Of a DNA stretch of 64,000 nt, positions 37,730 to 50,548 are shown piece by piece. The stretch spans positions 7,887,170 through 7,951,169 of the forward strand of contig CM055200.1 of NCBI GenBank assembly GCA_029224185.1, read 5' to 3'. The position numbers and the translations under genes were made by a program. The notes under the pieces were generated by a model. It saw only the letters and a list, made by a program, of their open reading frames with translations, was not told where the DNA came from and did not search any database. How positions within the stretch are numbered: position 1 is the first letter of the stretch; every line of letters begins with the position of its first letter. Source of the DNA: Karalla daura (Eukaryota; Chordata; Actinopteri; Chaetodontiformes; Leiognathidae).

Positions 37730-40245
37730 GGCCGGCCTGGTCCTCTGGTTTGGTCGCGGTGGACGGATGCCCTCGGGGGTCCCCTCTCACCCCCCTCATC
37801 CTCCCTCCTCTGGTCTTCTCATTGGTCCTCGGGCCTGCCGGCGCCACCGGGCCCGTCTCTCCGAGGAGACGACGGCCGAGACGAGCTCCCCACTCCTCTC
37901 TGTCCCTCCCGATCTCCTGCTCCCCTTCTCCTCCTCGGCGGAAGGAGACGGAGAGCCTCTCTTTGTTTTGTTTATTTCGTTTTTTTTTTTAGAGAGACAG
38001 ATCAGTCTGTCCCTCCAGCCCTGTCGATTTCTACTTCTTTCCGACTGCCTCCTCTGAACCCCAATCTCTCCTTTCTTTCTCCTGAGGAGAAACTTATCGA
38101 ACCTTTACGAAGCGCTCCCCTCCTCCTCCTCCTCCTCCTCCTCCTCTCTGTGCTCACCCTCCCACTTCCCGCCTCCTGCTGACCCGATTCTCCGCCCCTC
38201 CTCCGTCTCCTCATCTCCCACGCACCGACCAGAAGAGTCTGAAGTGGAGACCACAGTGCCAAGGCGGCTCCCAACTCTGCTGTGTTGCTATAGCAACAGC
38301 AGTAAGGAGGCCGAGGCACCGGCAGCAAACTCCACCCACTCCCTCCCACCCCCGTTTGAACTCCCCCCTCCTCCATCCCCAACCCCATCCCCATCCCCAA
38401 CCAACGAGCTCCGGGGAACTCGAGGACGCGCCGTAAAAAAAACACAAGCAGCCAGTTTTTAAACGAACTGTTGAGCCAGGGCCAGTCAGGCTAGCAGGAC
38501 TAGCCACCATAGTTAAATAGACAAGCTTGACTGGCTGAAGCAGCGCGTGTGTGCCGCTCCACCACAGAACTGCTTGTCGAGGGGGGGAGGGGCCGAGGGA
38601 TCTCGGCAACGCCCCCCCCCCCCCCCACCCGAGACGAGAGGTGAACCCGGACGGAAACTCTGCAGCGATGAGGGCTTAGATCCAGAGGAGCAGGACTTCA
38701 AAAAGCCATGGCGTCCGTTTGGCCAAGGCACACACACACACACACACAAGTACACGCATACACACACACACTCACACACACACACAACATAACGTCTCAC
38801 ATTCACTCACACACACACACACACATGCAGGACTGCGTTGGCCGGACAGAGATCCTGTGTTTCATGACTTTGTTAAAAAGTACTGTACAGATGTTGTTAT
38901 TTTTTTCCTTTTTAATCATTTTACCCCCCCCCCCCCTCCCCCCTCCCAGTATGATTTTAAAAAGGGGAGAGAGAGAAAGAGAGACACACACACACACACA
39001 CACCTGCCTACCTGTGTATTTTTGTTGTTGTCGCACAAAAAAAGGCGGGGGTGGTGGTGGTGGGGGGGGGGGGGGGGTCGCTGTTTCAGCCTTTTCAGTC
39101 CAGTTCGTTTTGATTCAATGTAAAAATGCAGAGACGTTGACAAATGCTGGTTTTAAAGATAACAAAAACTGCAGTAAAGTCATTTTTGCAGCCAACGCTT
39201 CGAGGATGTCTGGAGTTTTGTATTCTCAGCGGCCTCTCGTTCCAACGCACACACCGGCCCTCTCTCGCGTTGTTTTTTTTTTATTATCTCTTACCCCCCC
39301 CCTCCCTTCGTTTTTGGCCGGGGCGACCAGCACCGAGCAGTACCAGGTTCAAACTTTCTAAACGTTTCAGTTCAGACCTCTAAAGGGTTCACTGTGCGGC
39401 CCGGAAGGAGAGCCCCGCCCCCTGGCAGCTGCCGAAACCGGCTCAGGGCAGAGAGCGTCCCGGGTCCGCGGCTCGAAGGTCCAGCGCTTTCAGCACCAGT
39501 CTCCATCCGGCTCTCTCTCATTTCAAGCGTTCAGTCGGTGGGACAGAGTCCGCCGCTCGAGGAAGGAAGGAAGGACGGGAATTAGTTGAAGGAAAGGGGT
39601 TTTGTTCCGGTTCGCTTCAGACTGAACGAGCTGCTTTTAGTTCTAGTTGTAATGGAGTTACTTTAACCCCAGGAATGGATGCAGTGCAGACTTTTATTCC
39701 GATACTTTTTTTTTTTTTTTAAAGCGAAACCAGTGTTTGAGGCTGCGGGACGCTCCGGTGTGGGGTCGGGACGCGTTGTCCTCCCTCCTCGTCTCGCCAC
39801 AGGCGCGGTCAGGCTGAGGAAGGGTCTCCAGGTCCAGGTGACGGCCCGGTCACATTCCCAGAGGGCACAGGCTTTGTTGTCTGGACCTTCAGAGTGAGAC
39901 CCCCCCCTCCCCCTCCCCCCCCCCCCCCAGCAGCAGAGCAGGCCAGGAGCACCAGTCAACTGATCATTGCCAGTGTGCTTTCCCAGGAGTCCAGAAGCTG
40001 CCCTTTGTCTATTTTTTATTTTGCCCCCCCCCCCCCCCCCCCCCCCTTACGTCTGCTTGCGTCACCCCCCCCCTCCCCACACACAGACACACACACACAC
40101 ACACACACACAGACACACACACAACTGTTGTTGCTCTCCCTTGATGAATTTGTACCAAGTGCATTTACTACCACTATCCATTCTTAACATTTGTATGAAT
40201 TTATTTGATAAGTTTTGAAATTAAATGTGACCCTGACACTGAACT
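37730..40245 (+). other. ppp4r3b 3'UTR with candidate polyadenylation signal
   Basis: No other gene frame is supported in the 2.5 kb after the stop codon. A variant signal ATTAAA lies at 40220-40225, followed by a GT-containing stretch. The interval is unusually rich in simple repeats: (TCC)n at about 38118-38145, CA arrays at 38729-38823 and 38985-39003, a C15 run at 38612-38626, G16 at 39062-39077, C23 at 40024-40046 and CA at 40080-40122. Long frames here are artefacts of those repeats. Confidence 0.6.
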
Positions 40246-40698
40246 TGTGAATGAAGCGTCCTCTTAATTCGGGCGAGCGCCGCTCTCTCCGCACTGAACC
40301 ACCACCTGGAGTCCGGATGTTTGCCTCTCCCAACTTCTAGCAGTATTTGGTGACATTTCCACTCATCCATCATTGTCCCTGCTCTCTGCCTAGCGACTTC
40401 TACACACACACACACACACACACAAACTGGTGGGAATTTAAAATCTCCAGTTGACCTTAATGGGCAGATTAATATACTGTGGCCATGATGCAACGACGTG
40501 TAAAGATTACGTAATGTGTGGCCGTGAGAACATCATCGGCTTTAGCACTGTGACATGCTTGGACTGTTTCATTTTTCATCTCTGGACACCCATACAGCAA
40601 ATGGATCCATATTCTAACAGTGACGGCCCAGTGGCACCTGGCCCGTTTGTGCGAGACACACAGTCTGGAGTCCGGCTGCTTTCTATAAAACGTGAGTT

Positions 40699-41440
40699 TT
40701 TATTGAACAGCATACATGGACGTACTGAATTCCTGGTAGACGGCGACACACACACTGTTCTCTTGGCCTCTGTGCGGACACCGCGCGAGCGCCCCGGCCC
40801 CGCGCCGTCTGCTCCGAGGCCCGGGTACCAAAGGTGTCCTCGCCTCACCCCCTCTCTCCCTCCCTCTCTCTCCCTCCCTCTCCTGAGCCTCGGCACGTGG
40901 CCCGTCCCCCGTCCTCTACGCAAGGGGCGCGCTCGGAGCCGTAGACGGGCTGAGCGGCGAGCCGCGGCGGCGCCTTGCTGGCCGTTGCAGTGTTGCATAA
41001 TAAACATGTACAGGTCTATGGATAGTGAAGCACGGGGGGGTAGTACGGGTTGAAGCGGGTAGTGTGCATGCTGCGGGGTCCTTCCTGCGACAAGAAGCCC
41101 GTCCGCCCTCTACGCCTCGCCCGACTCGCCGCCCCGTCCGACGGAATACCTGAGTGCTCGCTTTCATCCTAACGTGTGAAAAGCCGCGTACTGCCCCCCC
41201 CCCCCCCCCCCAACCCCAACCCCCCCTCTCCTCCTCCTCAGAGCGAGGAAGACCGAACAACAACCTCTTTCGGAGTCTTTCCAGAGAGTGGGACTTTTCT
41301 TTTCTTTTCTTCCTGGCTGAAGGAGGCAGTGGAAAGGAAGCCGAGTGTTTGGGTTACCGGAGTGGACAGGTACGGGACAGGAATGAGAGTACTGCATCGG
41401 GAGTGTGTGCGGGGGAGGGGTGCGGGGGGATGGGGGGTGG
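40699..41440 (-). other. cfap36 3'UTR with candidate polyadenylation signal
   Basis: On the minus strand the stop codon ends at 41441. The first AATAAA downstream is at 40704-40699 (TTTATT on the plus strand), which would give a 3'UTR of about 0.75 kb. An 18-base poly-C run (plus strand) at 41194-41211 falls inside it. Confidence 0.55.
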
Positions 41441-44400
41441 TTACTTCTTGATCACTTCCTCCTTCAGCTTGTCCGCCAGGTGTTTTCTCTTCTGCAGCTT
41501 CTTCCTCTCCTCGGCGGAGATTTCCTGCGTGGGGAGACGCACGAGAGCAGGATAAGGTGGCGGGAAACCACGCGGCTGCGACATTTATCTTCCAACCAAA
41601 CATGAAAGGGGGAGAAAACGCGGCGGAGCCCCCAAACTTCTTCCACCATCCCTCCTTTCCCCACAAATTTTAGGATTCTAGAAACATTCGCATTTTCGGC
41701 GCCTCTAAAGAAATCTCTGGATAAGGTAAAGAGCATTTTTGAGTCCCACCGGAAGCACACAAAAGCTCTACAAAAGCAGCTGCTACAAGGGATGGTACTT
41801 CACAAGTGGCTGCAAACAATCAAATATTGATCACGCTTGGTAGATCTCAGGACGCCAGGCATTAAAACAGCTTTTCTCTGAGCGGGACCGTAATCTGTGC
41901 TGGGGCCTCGTTCTCGGCACCCGGTGGCTTTTTAAGGAGTTCTTAAGGGGAGCGAGAGGGCTCGGGGCGAGGCCTGCGATCACCTTCTGCTTGGAGGAGT
42001 TAGCGCTGGAGTGTTGTGCTGGGGGGGAGTGAGAGAGGACTGGGCGAGAGGGGGTGGCACAGGTCCCGTTCCTCTGGGACTGCCCCACGGGCTCCTGCCG
42101 GGCCGGGCCGGGCCAGAGACGCGAGCATGCAGGAGGACGAAGGACGAGAAGAGGCAAACCAAAAAAAGAGAAGTCACAGGCGGGGACAGAAACGAGGGGA
42201 GAGTGTGTGGGTGGAGGGAAGTGCTGAAATCGGGGACGGAGACAGGTGTGCAAAGACAGACCACGGACAAAACGTGAGATAATGGCCCAAAATGAAAGGA
42301 GGAGTGGGAGGCTGGTGTGGCCCGGCAGTGGTCTGGAGCAGGCTCCTGACCTCTGACCTCCACACTGAGGGCGTGTGCGGCGTGGCTGTAGTTACCGGGG
42401 TGGTGGTGGTGGTGGTGGTGGAGGCGGGCGCCTCCTCCGGTGAGGCCGGCGGCGGCTTGCTCTTCTGCTGCTCTTTCTTCAGCGCGTGCAGCTTGTCCCG
42501 CTGCTGGCGGAGGTACGCTGCCCTCTGCTGGAGCTGCTCCTGCTGGGAGGCCGTCAGCTCCTGCACACAGACACGGGCCCAAATCACTCCACACATGTAT
42601 ACCAGTAGCAATCAGAAACCTCTCTGTTGTCCTCTTATGACCATCAACTGGTGTGACAACTTAAAGAAATCCACATGTTCTTACGGGGTTCCCACTCCTA
42701 GCCTGAACTACTTTGCAGGACTTCTTCAGCTGCCACAGATACGACATGTAGAACTATGCAAACACTCACAAATTACAGTGTGGCACTTTATGAGCGTGAC
42801 AAACCGGGCGGCTGCAACGACCCGGTCTTATCTTTTCTCTTTCCAGCTTGCAGTCAAAACAGGTCAATCATTTTCCAGGGTTTCCAGGTTCTCCAGAGCG
42901 CACACTCACGGTGAAGGGCTTGGCGAAGCCGGCCTCCCTGCGGGCCTCCTCCAGCCAGCCCTCGGCCGCAGCCTGGCCGCCTCCGCCGCTCTGCTCCGGC
43001 TTCACCGGGGCTCTCACCGCCGGGAGAGCTCTGGACTCTGTGCCGTTGCTGGCACAGCCTGCACACACACACACACACTCATGTTATGAACTCCAGTCAC
43101 ACTAAAAACACGATTACGATAATGTGAGCGATATGGCTACGACTGTTCCTCTCTAAGAGCGACACTCTTCAATAGAGATTGTGGAATTGGAGCAGCTTGG
43201 TCAGACAGGGAAGGGCTTAGTGACCACTGGTTAGTCAAAGTGACAAGCCACCACTGCTCTGCTACTGGGTCTCTAGCTCAGGCTGTTAGCTAGGATGAAT
43301 TTGGGGAATTTTCAGTTTCCCAGCCCTCATCTTTGGGTGGGATACTGGCCCTGTTTAGGGCCTGTTTAGAACCTGCTCTGACTGATAAGAGCTGGGGCCT
43401 CTAAGTGGACAATTAAGGCTCTGGAGCGGGAGACCTGGTGGCGCGGGGTGCAAGGTTCATCCTCTGTTACCTGGAGTGGATTTCGACGCGGTGCTGCTCT
43501 TGGCTGAGCTCTTGTCCTCTCCGCCTCTGGGTGCAGCGGCCTCTGGCTTTCTCTCAGCTTTGCCATTGACCTGGAGAGACAGACACGGGGGATGGGGGGG
43601 GGGGGCGTTACCTCGCGTTGCACGGGTGAGACAGACGTGGCACCGCTGGAGCTGGAGAGCCGCGGCTACGACAGCACACAGGAATTCTCCACGTTTCTCC
43701 ACCCAGACACATACGAGACTCGCCATGTACCTGAGGTTCCAGTACTACTGCTGCTACAGGGCCTGGGTGCTACGACTACAGAGCGACAACACAGGCTGCA
43801 AAGTTGGAAGAGCGGCTACTGCGCCCGCCCTCGGGATGCACCGATACCTCGCTGGTTAACACAAGCAAGCTTGGTTTTAATCAGTCGCCGCACTCCCACA
43901 GCCAAACTGAGCTATGCTGCCTCCTCGACACTAGGTGGCAGTATACGTCACAGGCATCATACGCAGGCGTTTTAAAATATCTAGCTCCTTCCAGTTCCAG
44001 TTCCACAAGTGGAGCAGCAACTGGATCTAGCTGCAGTGGTTCTTATGCGGCGGCCTTCCTTCTATTTTTTTCCTCCGCCGGTGAGCGGCTTTCCTAGGAG
44101 CTTCTGTTCCGGGATCAAATGCCAGCGCGGGATTATGGAGCATGCATACATGCATTGTCCAGTTCCACTAAGACGTTCAGGAGGCAACTGGTTTCCTTCT
44201 GCATTATCTGGCCCTTTTATTTGGCCCTGGAGAAGTCCGGTATCTGTCAGCCCAGCACATTTGCATGCACTTCGTTTGTCCAGTTACAGACGGATTAAGG
44301 ACACGCTTCATTCCCCCCCCCCCCCCCGAGTGTCATGTAAATTTGTCATGTCGATGGAGTGAGTTTGGGTATCAATGCATCCTCGGGCCGGGCAGTTAAC

Positions 44401-47400
44401 GGTGGATTAGCAGATATTAGGTCGCGGCCTGTTCAGTTACCATCTTAAACTCAGAGGCGGAGCTTCCGTTCACTAGCGGGCCGTGGTGACCGTTAGTGCC
44501 AGCAGCCCCCCCGGGTTTTGCCTTGGCGTGGAATAAGCAGCACATGGGAGACAGAGTGACATTACTCATCAGTGGGGGGGAGGATGAGGAGGAGGAGGAG
44601 GAGGACAGTGACAGTGAGCATTAAACACAGGCTCCTGCTCGGTGCGGGCTGCACCTGCATGGAGCCCGGGCCGTCTGGCCGGGGCCCAGCTCTGACTGCG
44701 CTCCACTCATGCCCTACCTTGGCATCGCTGCCGTGCTGGCCGGGAGCGGGGCAGGTATTCTGGGCCTCCCCGCTCTCCGCTACTGGCTTCTGATCGGAGC
44801 AGCCGCTGGACGTGGAGCCGAGCTGCTCCTCCACCAGCAGCCTGCGGGACATCTCCTCCTCGTACTCCTCCTTCGACTTCCTGAGGACAGAGCGGCATGG
44901 AGGACAGGAGTGAGGCGTGGCGACCACTCGTTCACCTTTGACTCCGTCCAGTGGCTCAGGGTGCCTTATTCCCTCTGGCACGGCTTGAGGTGCCTCCCGC
45001 CGGGGAGATTTAGGGAGTCAAGCTGAGCCGCTTCAGAGGAGGTTTGGTGGCCCAGGTGTGATAACTAAACCTAATCCATCAAGAAGTTACCTCAGCAGGG
45101 CCGGGCACTTCCTTTAACTTGGGACGAAGCACACAAAAGAAAGTAAAAGAAGAAGAGCATAGAATGAGAAGTCAGCTTGGGCCACGCTTCGGACCCAGCC
45201 TCAGCTTACACCTAAGGATCACCACCAAGCACAGATCCTTTAATTTGATTTATTAAACAACTTAGATTGCCTTAGAGGAGACTTCCGCAAGGCATTTACC
45301 AGTAATATATATGATTAGTTATTTAAGTTTAGATCAGGTTTACCAGCATACGAGGGGACAGGAGGAGATCACATCGATTCGGTTTATGCGTTTCTTTGTG
45401 GCAAGAAAGGTGCTTTTCAGTGACTGAGTCAGATGATTGACTGGACTGAGCTGCTTTGTCAAGTTATGGCAGTTTTGCAGCACTAGTAGTAGCTAGTAAA
45501 ACTTCTCTCCTTTCTCTGTGCATTCGGGTGCCCTCAGCTGCAGAAAGTCTATGGGGACGAGGACAGGCAGCGGAATTCAGTGCGGATCAAGCCTGGGAAA
45601 ATACCCTTGTAAGACAAAGGGGATAGAAACACTATTTTCTCAGTTGCTTGTTTAGTGTCAATCCCTCCAACCTAAATTAGCTGGACCCTAAGGAGCTTAA
45701 CTGCGGTCCCATTTGACTCAGTGTGTTCTACTTGGCCGGGCGGCCACTAGCAAAATCCCATTAGAGAGCAGGGGCAGAAGCTCCTGGAAGCCCGGGCACA
45801 GATCGCCGCTGTGCCCACATCCATACCGACTCACACTGAGAGGTTTTACCTTTTACCTAATACGTTAGCACAGCACAGGACATACACACGGATAATACCC
45901 AGCCGGTGTCAGGTTACCGCATTCACAATACAAGACATGTCTGAGCTTCAGAAAAGGTTGAGGGATGACATGGCAGACCCGGCCTCCAGAGGATTAGAGC
46001 AAAGAGGCCAATTAAACGATCGACAGCTACTATATTCATCGTTTAAACACTTTTGAGAAATGGGAGTCGAGATTCTCAGATCTCTGGCTGTTTGAGAACG
46101 AAAAGTTAATGAAAAAGCAGATTTGAAAAGCCACAGATGTGGGGGACAGAAAAGTGTCTTACTTGAGAACCTCCTCCAGGATTTTCATCTCTTGCTGCTG
46201 CAGCTCGGTCATCACATCAACACCATCGGTGAGACACTCTGGGAGAGCCCCTGCACACGCACACACACACACACACATCATCATCATCACCGCCTAGCTG
46301 ACACTTTCCTGTCTGTACGTATGCACACATTTATCCTAGCCTACCGTTCCTCTCTTTGATGACCCTGAGGGCCTGGAGCTGCAGCTCCATGTTCTTCTGG
46401 ACCATCAGGGAGCGGAAGATCTGGAAGTCATCTGTGGCTAAAACTGGCTGGAACACTGTCTGAATGACAAAAAGAGTGGAAAATGATCACAGGGCGTCTA
46501 TGACATAACCAGGGAAAAAAAAGCCATCACGGGGCTTGAGGTGCTTTCACACCAACGGCGACCTTCCACGGTTCCTGAAACTTTTGGGGAAAGACCCGCG
46601 GGACAAAGTTGTTCCCCAACTGCGTTTTCTGGAGCATTTCTAGCTCATTCTCTGAGCTAGGTGAAGTACGTGTCTTGTAAGTATACGCTGACGGACTGGA
46701 CACATGCCAGCAAAGCCGCACCTTCAAAGCCGTCGCACCTTCAAGAACAGAGGTGCAGCCGAGGAGTCGAAAAGAGAGGGGGGTTATTCACGTTGTGAAG
46801 GCAGGCGCACGAGGGAGGAGCCGGTGCTCCCGCTGGAGCGTCCTCGCTCGCCTCACAATCCAGGACAGGATGTACAGTCCTGCCCGCGGCGGCGGCGGCG
46901 GCCCGGCGCGGGACGCGGCGCAACTAAGTGGCGGCGTGTTTGCAAACAGTGCGGCGCTTACGCCTAATCTTTCAAATTGGCACAACCTAATTATGCGCAA
47001 TCAGTGTTCTTGGAACGGTTGAACGGGGTCACTGGCTTTTCAAGTCCTACACGGTCGGCCTCACTCTTTCTCCGCCCGTTGGCCTTGGCCTGCCGCGCCG
47101 TTCCTGCCCGGGGCCAAAAGCTGCAGGTCTTAATCACATAAGAGGCCACAGTTAGCCACAGCCAGTGCATGCTAAGAGAATAGGAGACCTGATAAAGCAC
47201 TGAAATGTTGACCTTATGAAATAGCGTGGCTTTTGTCGGCTACGCAACCCCACACATGTATGTGGGGGTGCCGCATGGAAAATGGAGCACACAACTGACT
47301 TCTTCAGATCAGGTCCCATCACTGCTTCGTCACTGCTTTTCAGGACACAAGAGCAAAAATCTGCACAGCACAACATTAGAACTTCACTTTGTCATGGTCA

Positions 47401-49809
47401 TTGTATCTGCGGGCCTAAACCGAGGTGCAAACTGGACTGGCGTTACAGGTTAATCTTTGTTTTGGGTAAATCCGACCTGCTCTATAGACATTAACGATTT
47501 ATCTCAGAGGTAATTAATGAGATCCAAGTCTCCTGTAATGGAATCCAGATACCCAACTCTGCCAGTCTGGCACAGGCATGGATCACAGGTGTCCACCAGT
47601 GCCAACTATGAACTGTAACTAATATCTAAAAATAGACTGCCGTTGGAACATCTCAGTGCAGTATCTCCAACAGACTTGCTGAACATGAGTGTAACAGATA
47701 GACACAAACCAAGTCCAGACACGAGCCAAGAGCCGGTCCCTCCTGAGCACCAAACCCTTACTGAGCATGCTCCATTACACGTCGACTCCAAAAGAGCATA
47801 AGCGAGTTCAAACATGAGCAGGCCATAGGGAAGGCGCAACCAGGGCTGGTGGTGTTAACTTTCCGACGTTACTGCCACCTTTTCAGGGCCTCGTTAGGCG
47901 CCGCCGGTTTACTAAGTCACACCTGCTCCCTCTGTTTGGTGCCACTTGATCTTCTAAAGTTTTTAAGTAAATCTGCGTCAAAAACCTTTTGACAGAAGAG
48001 TTAAACAGCTTCGACTTTTTCTAACCCTTTTAACAAAGGGTTTGCAGGGATAGGCTTTTTTATGACATAATGAATGGTGTTCACCTTGGACATTTTGAAA
48101 CATATAAGCAAACAACTGCAAATTTTGGAAAAAATCCAAATATAAGATCCAAAGTGGGGGCACATAATATATAATCTTGATTATACCGCTGCCACTGTGT
48201 AGGCCTAAAATGAAAACTAGCGATAATCTGCTGCGTGGAACTCACTAACCCAAACATCCGGGAGGGATCGATTACGTTTTTGTCTATCAATCTACAAACC
48301 TTCTCATGGACTTGAATGGGAAAGTGTGTCCAAACTTTTGACTGGTACTAGGTCTGTCTATCTAGCCATCCATCCTGCCTGAGAGTGTAGAAGTAGACTA
48401 ACTCTGACCATTCAAGCAAGTTTAGGTAAAAACGACAACATAGCACCTGGAAAGGAGACACCAAAGTAGAAATGAATGAAAACATAAATTAGCATGTGGG
48501 TTATCTAATAAAGAGGATTCTCCTTATGTTTATATGTAAAAAAAGCACAGATTTGTCATGAAGGCTGGGACCTGAAACCTTCAAGCTTTGCATTTTCTGT
48601 AGAAACAAACAGCTATTTGCACTGTTTTCCTTTGCTGCTAACTTATTACATCCACCTTGCTCCTGGATGACAACGAACTGTAAATGTGTAACTACAAGTT
48701 GCTTAATCTTTTCACACTGGATGCGTTTCAGATTCTAATATGGAAAGCGGCGCAATTAGCACATCCCCCACCTACTCTCCGATCCAGGGTTAACCGGCCC
48801 GGGCTGACAGTGGTGCGCGAACCTGTGTGAACCTACCTGCAGTGCTTTGGACTTGGCGAAGGGAGAGCTGCATGCGTCCAGAAACTGCTGCTCGTTGATG
48901 CCAACCTCCTGCATGTAATTATCTAACAGCTTCTCCACCTGACAAAAGCAAAGCAGCTTACATCAGTCCGGAGTCAGCAGCATAAAACCCTCAATGAGTG
49001 GCCCGCTGAATGATGAAGCAGGCAATAAGCTCCATGAAAACTCTGCACTCGTGTCGCACGCATGTACTCACCAATTTTTTATACTGCACATGGATTTCTG
49101 TGTAGGTCAGTTTATTTTCGTCCTCGTCGTCAAACACTAAAGGACAATGATAGTAGAGCACATGAGCGTTATGCATTTCCAGCACTGTCACAACAACATG
49201 GATAAACCAAACCTTTTGTACCACTCAGTGCACATGTAATCAACCTTTCTGGCGGTTAAGAATAGATAGAGATAGAGAGACATTGTCGATCCCGAGGGAA
49301 ATGAAGGAAAATGCATGACATGCTGTTGTTATAACCACCAGTGCGTTTTGTAGCTCACTGACACAGCAAATCCGCTGAAATCCCGCATCTGTGTGTGTTC
49401 TAGGTCAGAAAAACAAACTGGACGTATGTGTACTAACCATTAGTGTGCTGTTGTCCTTCGCTGCTAACCTATGTCGTCATTCTGCCTGCTTTCTGCACCA
49501 AAGCAAATTCCTCTCGGCTTGTATAATTCATTGGTAGCGGTGAAGACAATAAATCTGATCTTGATTCTGACTGCAATCACACGCCTGCAAAAACATGGCA
49601 GCCTTTTAGCCTTAGCTTAGCATAGCTTTAGGGAGCTGAAGGGGCACAGCGTCACACAGCCACGCATCCGAGCAACATCAAAATGGCTGTTTGCAGTTGT
49701 TACCTGTGCATTTGTTCTCCATAAAGTCCGTGACGGGGATGACCCACTCGGGACTGCCCAGGTACCCGACGATGCTCTCTATCACCCACTCGCTGTCATC
49801 CTCAGCCAT
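41441..49809 (-). CDS. cfap36: Cilia- and flagella-associated protein 36 (CCDC104/BARTL1)
   Basis: CFAP36 is a BART-like ARL3-binding protein of cilia. Ten exons on the minus strand chain in frame to 378 residues (human 342): 49704-49809, 49072-49136, 48837-48938, 46345-46459, 46163-46250, 44718-44880, 43471-43570, 42910-43058, 42396-42560, 41441-41524. The BART-like helical domain spans about residues 1-130: EWVIESIVGYLGSPEW, DDEDENKLTYTEIH, VEKLLDNYMQEVGI, MVQKNMELQLQALRVIKERN. It is followed by EMKILEEVLKKSKEEYEEE, a low-complexity middle that is poorly conserved, a Gln/Arg-rich coiled coil (QQEQLQQRAAYLRQQRDKL), a seven-Thr run and the conserved end KHLADKLKEEVIKK. The start Met is followed by an acidic patch as in the family. 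It is convergent with ppp4r3b, with predicted 3' ends about 450 bp apart. The splice from exon 9 to 10 is phase 0 on both sides; the middle exons are the least certain part. Confidence 0.93.
48295..48420 (+). repeat. Fish interspersed repeat fragment in cfap36 intron 3
   Basis: Contains 'gtgtgtccaaacttttgact' followed by 'ggtact', a short sequence that recurs at the end of a widespread fish repeat, with a short degenerate CTAT/CATC tail. Family unassigned. Confidence 0.4.
49262..49320 (+). repeat. Retroelement-tail-like fragment in cfap36 intron 1
   Basis: The words 'agatagagagacattgtcga' and 'tcccgagggaaatgaa' resemble the common fish 'atagatactttattgatccc' plus 'gagggaaat' repeat tail. A second similar tail is near 49500-49575 ('gacaataaatctgatcttga'). 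Confidence 0.4.
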
Positions 49810-50154
49810 GTTGCTGGCGTCCAAAGCAACAACAACAACAACAACAACTAGACGGGCAGCCGCAGTGGCGTGGAGGTGCTCGGCTCAGGGCGTCCAGCTC
49901 CACTTCTCAGAGCCAGACGGACGGCAGAACGCATCTGGGTCCGTGTCCTCCATACAACAGGGCGCTGCGCTGGCGTCCGTCCTCCTCCAGCCGCGGCCCG
50001 GGACGGTCTCCGGGAGGACGGGCTGAGCGCACGGCGCTTTGCGGGCGACGTCGCTGACGCCTAATCGGTTGTCACGGCAACGGTTACGTCATGCTGCCGC
50101 TGAGCGGTGCGCAGTCTGCGCAGGTTGAAATCCTCCATTCAGAGCCGCACTCGG
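49810..50154 (-). promoter_or_regulatory. cfap36 promoter and 5'UTR region
   Basis: GC-rich DNA upstream of the start codon at 49809. It contains the X-box at 50068-50081 and a CRE-like TTACGTCAT at 50084-50092. It is bounded on the far side by the long CTAT array. Confidence 0.6.
50068..50081 (-). promoter_or_regulatory. RFX X-box
   Basis: GTTGTCACGGCAAC on the plus strand (GTTGCCGTGACAAC on the gene's sense strand) is a near-perfect palindromic RFX site, close to the GTTGCCATGGNAAC consensus. It lies about 260 bp upstream of the cfap36 start codon. RFX factors drive ciliary genes, so both position and gene fit. Binding is inferred. Confidence 0.75.

Positions 50155-50548
<394 letters not shown>

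Noticed and set aside
36910..37992. 360-codon open frame overlapping the ppp4r3b 3' end
   Set aside because: An off-frame shadow in GC-rich DNA; it crosses four introns and exons of ppp4r3b, and its composition (Arg/Pro/Ser) has no known family.
41984..42018. Possible 35-base cfap36 exon flanked by 'ccccccccag' and 'gtgatc'
   Set aside because: Both neighbours join in phase 0, and 35 bases would shift the frame and remove the conserved KLKEEVIKK end. Transcript data could reopen the case.
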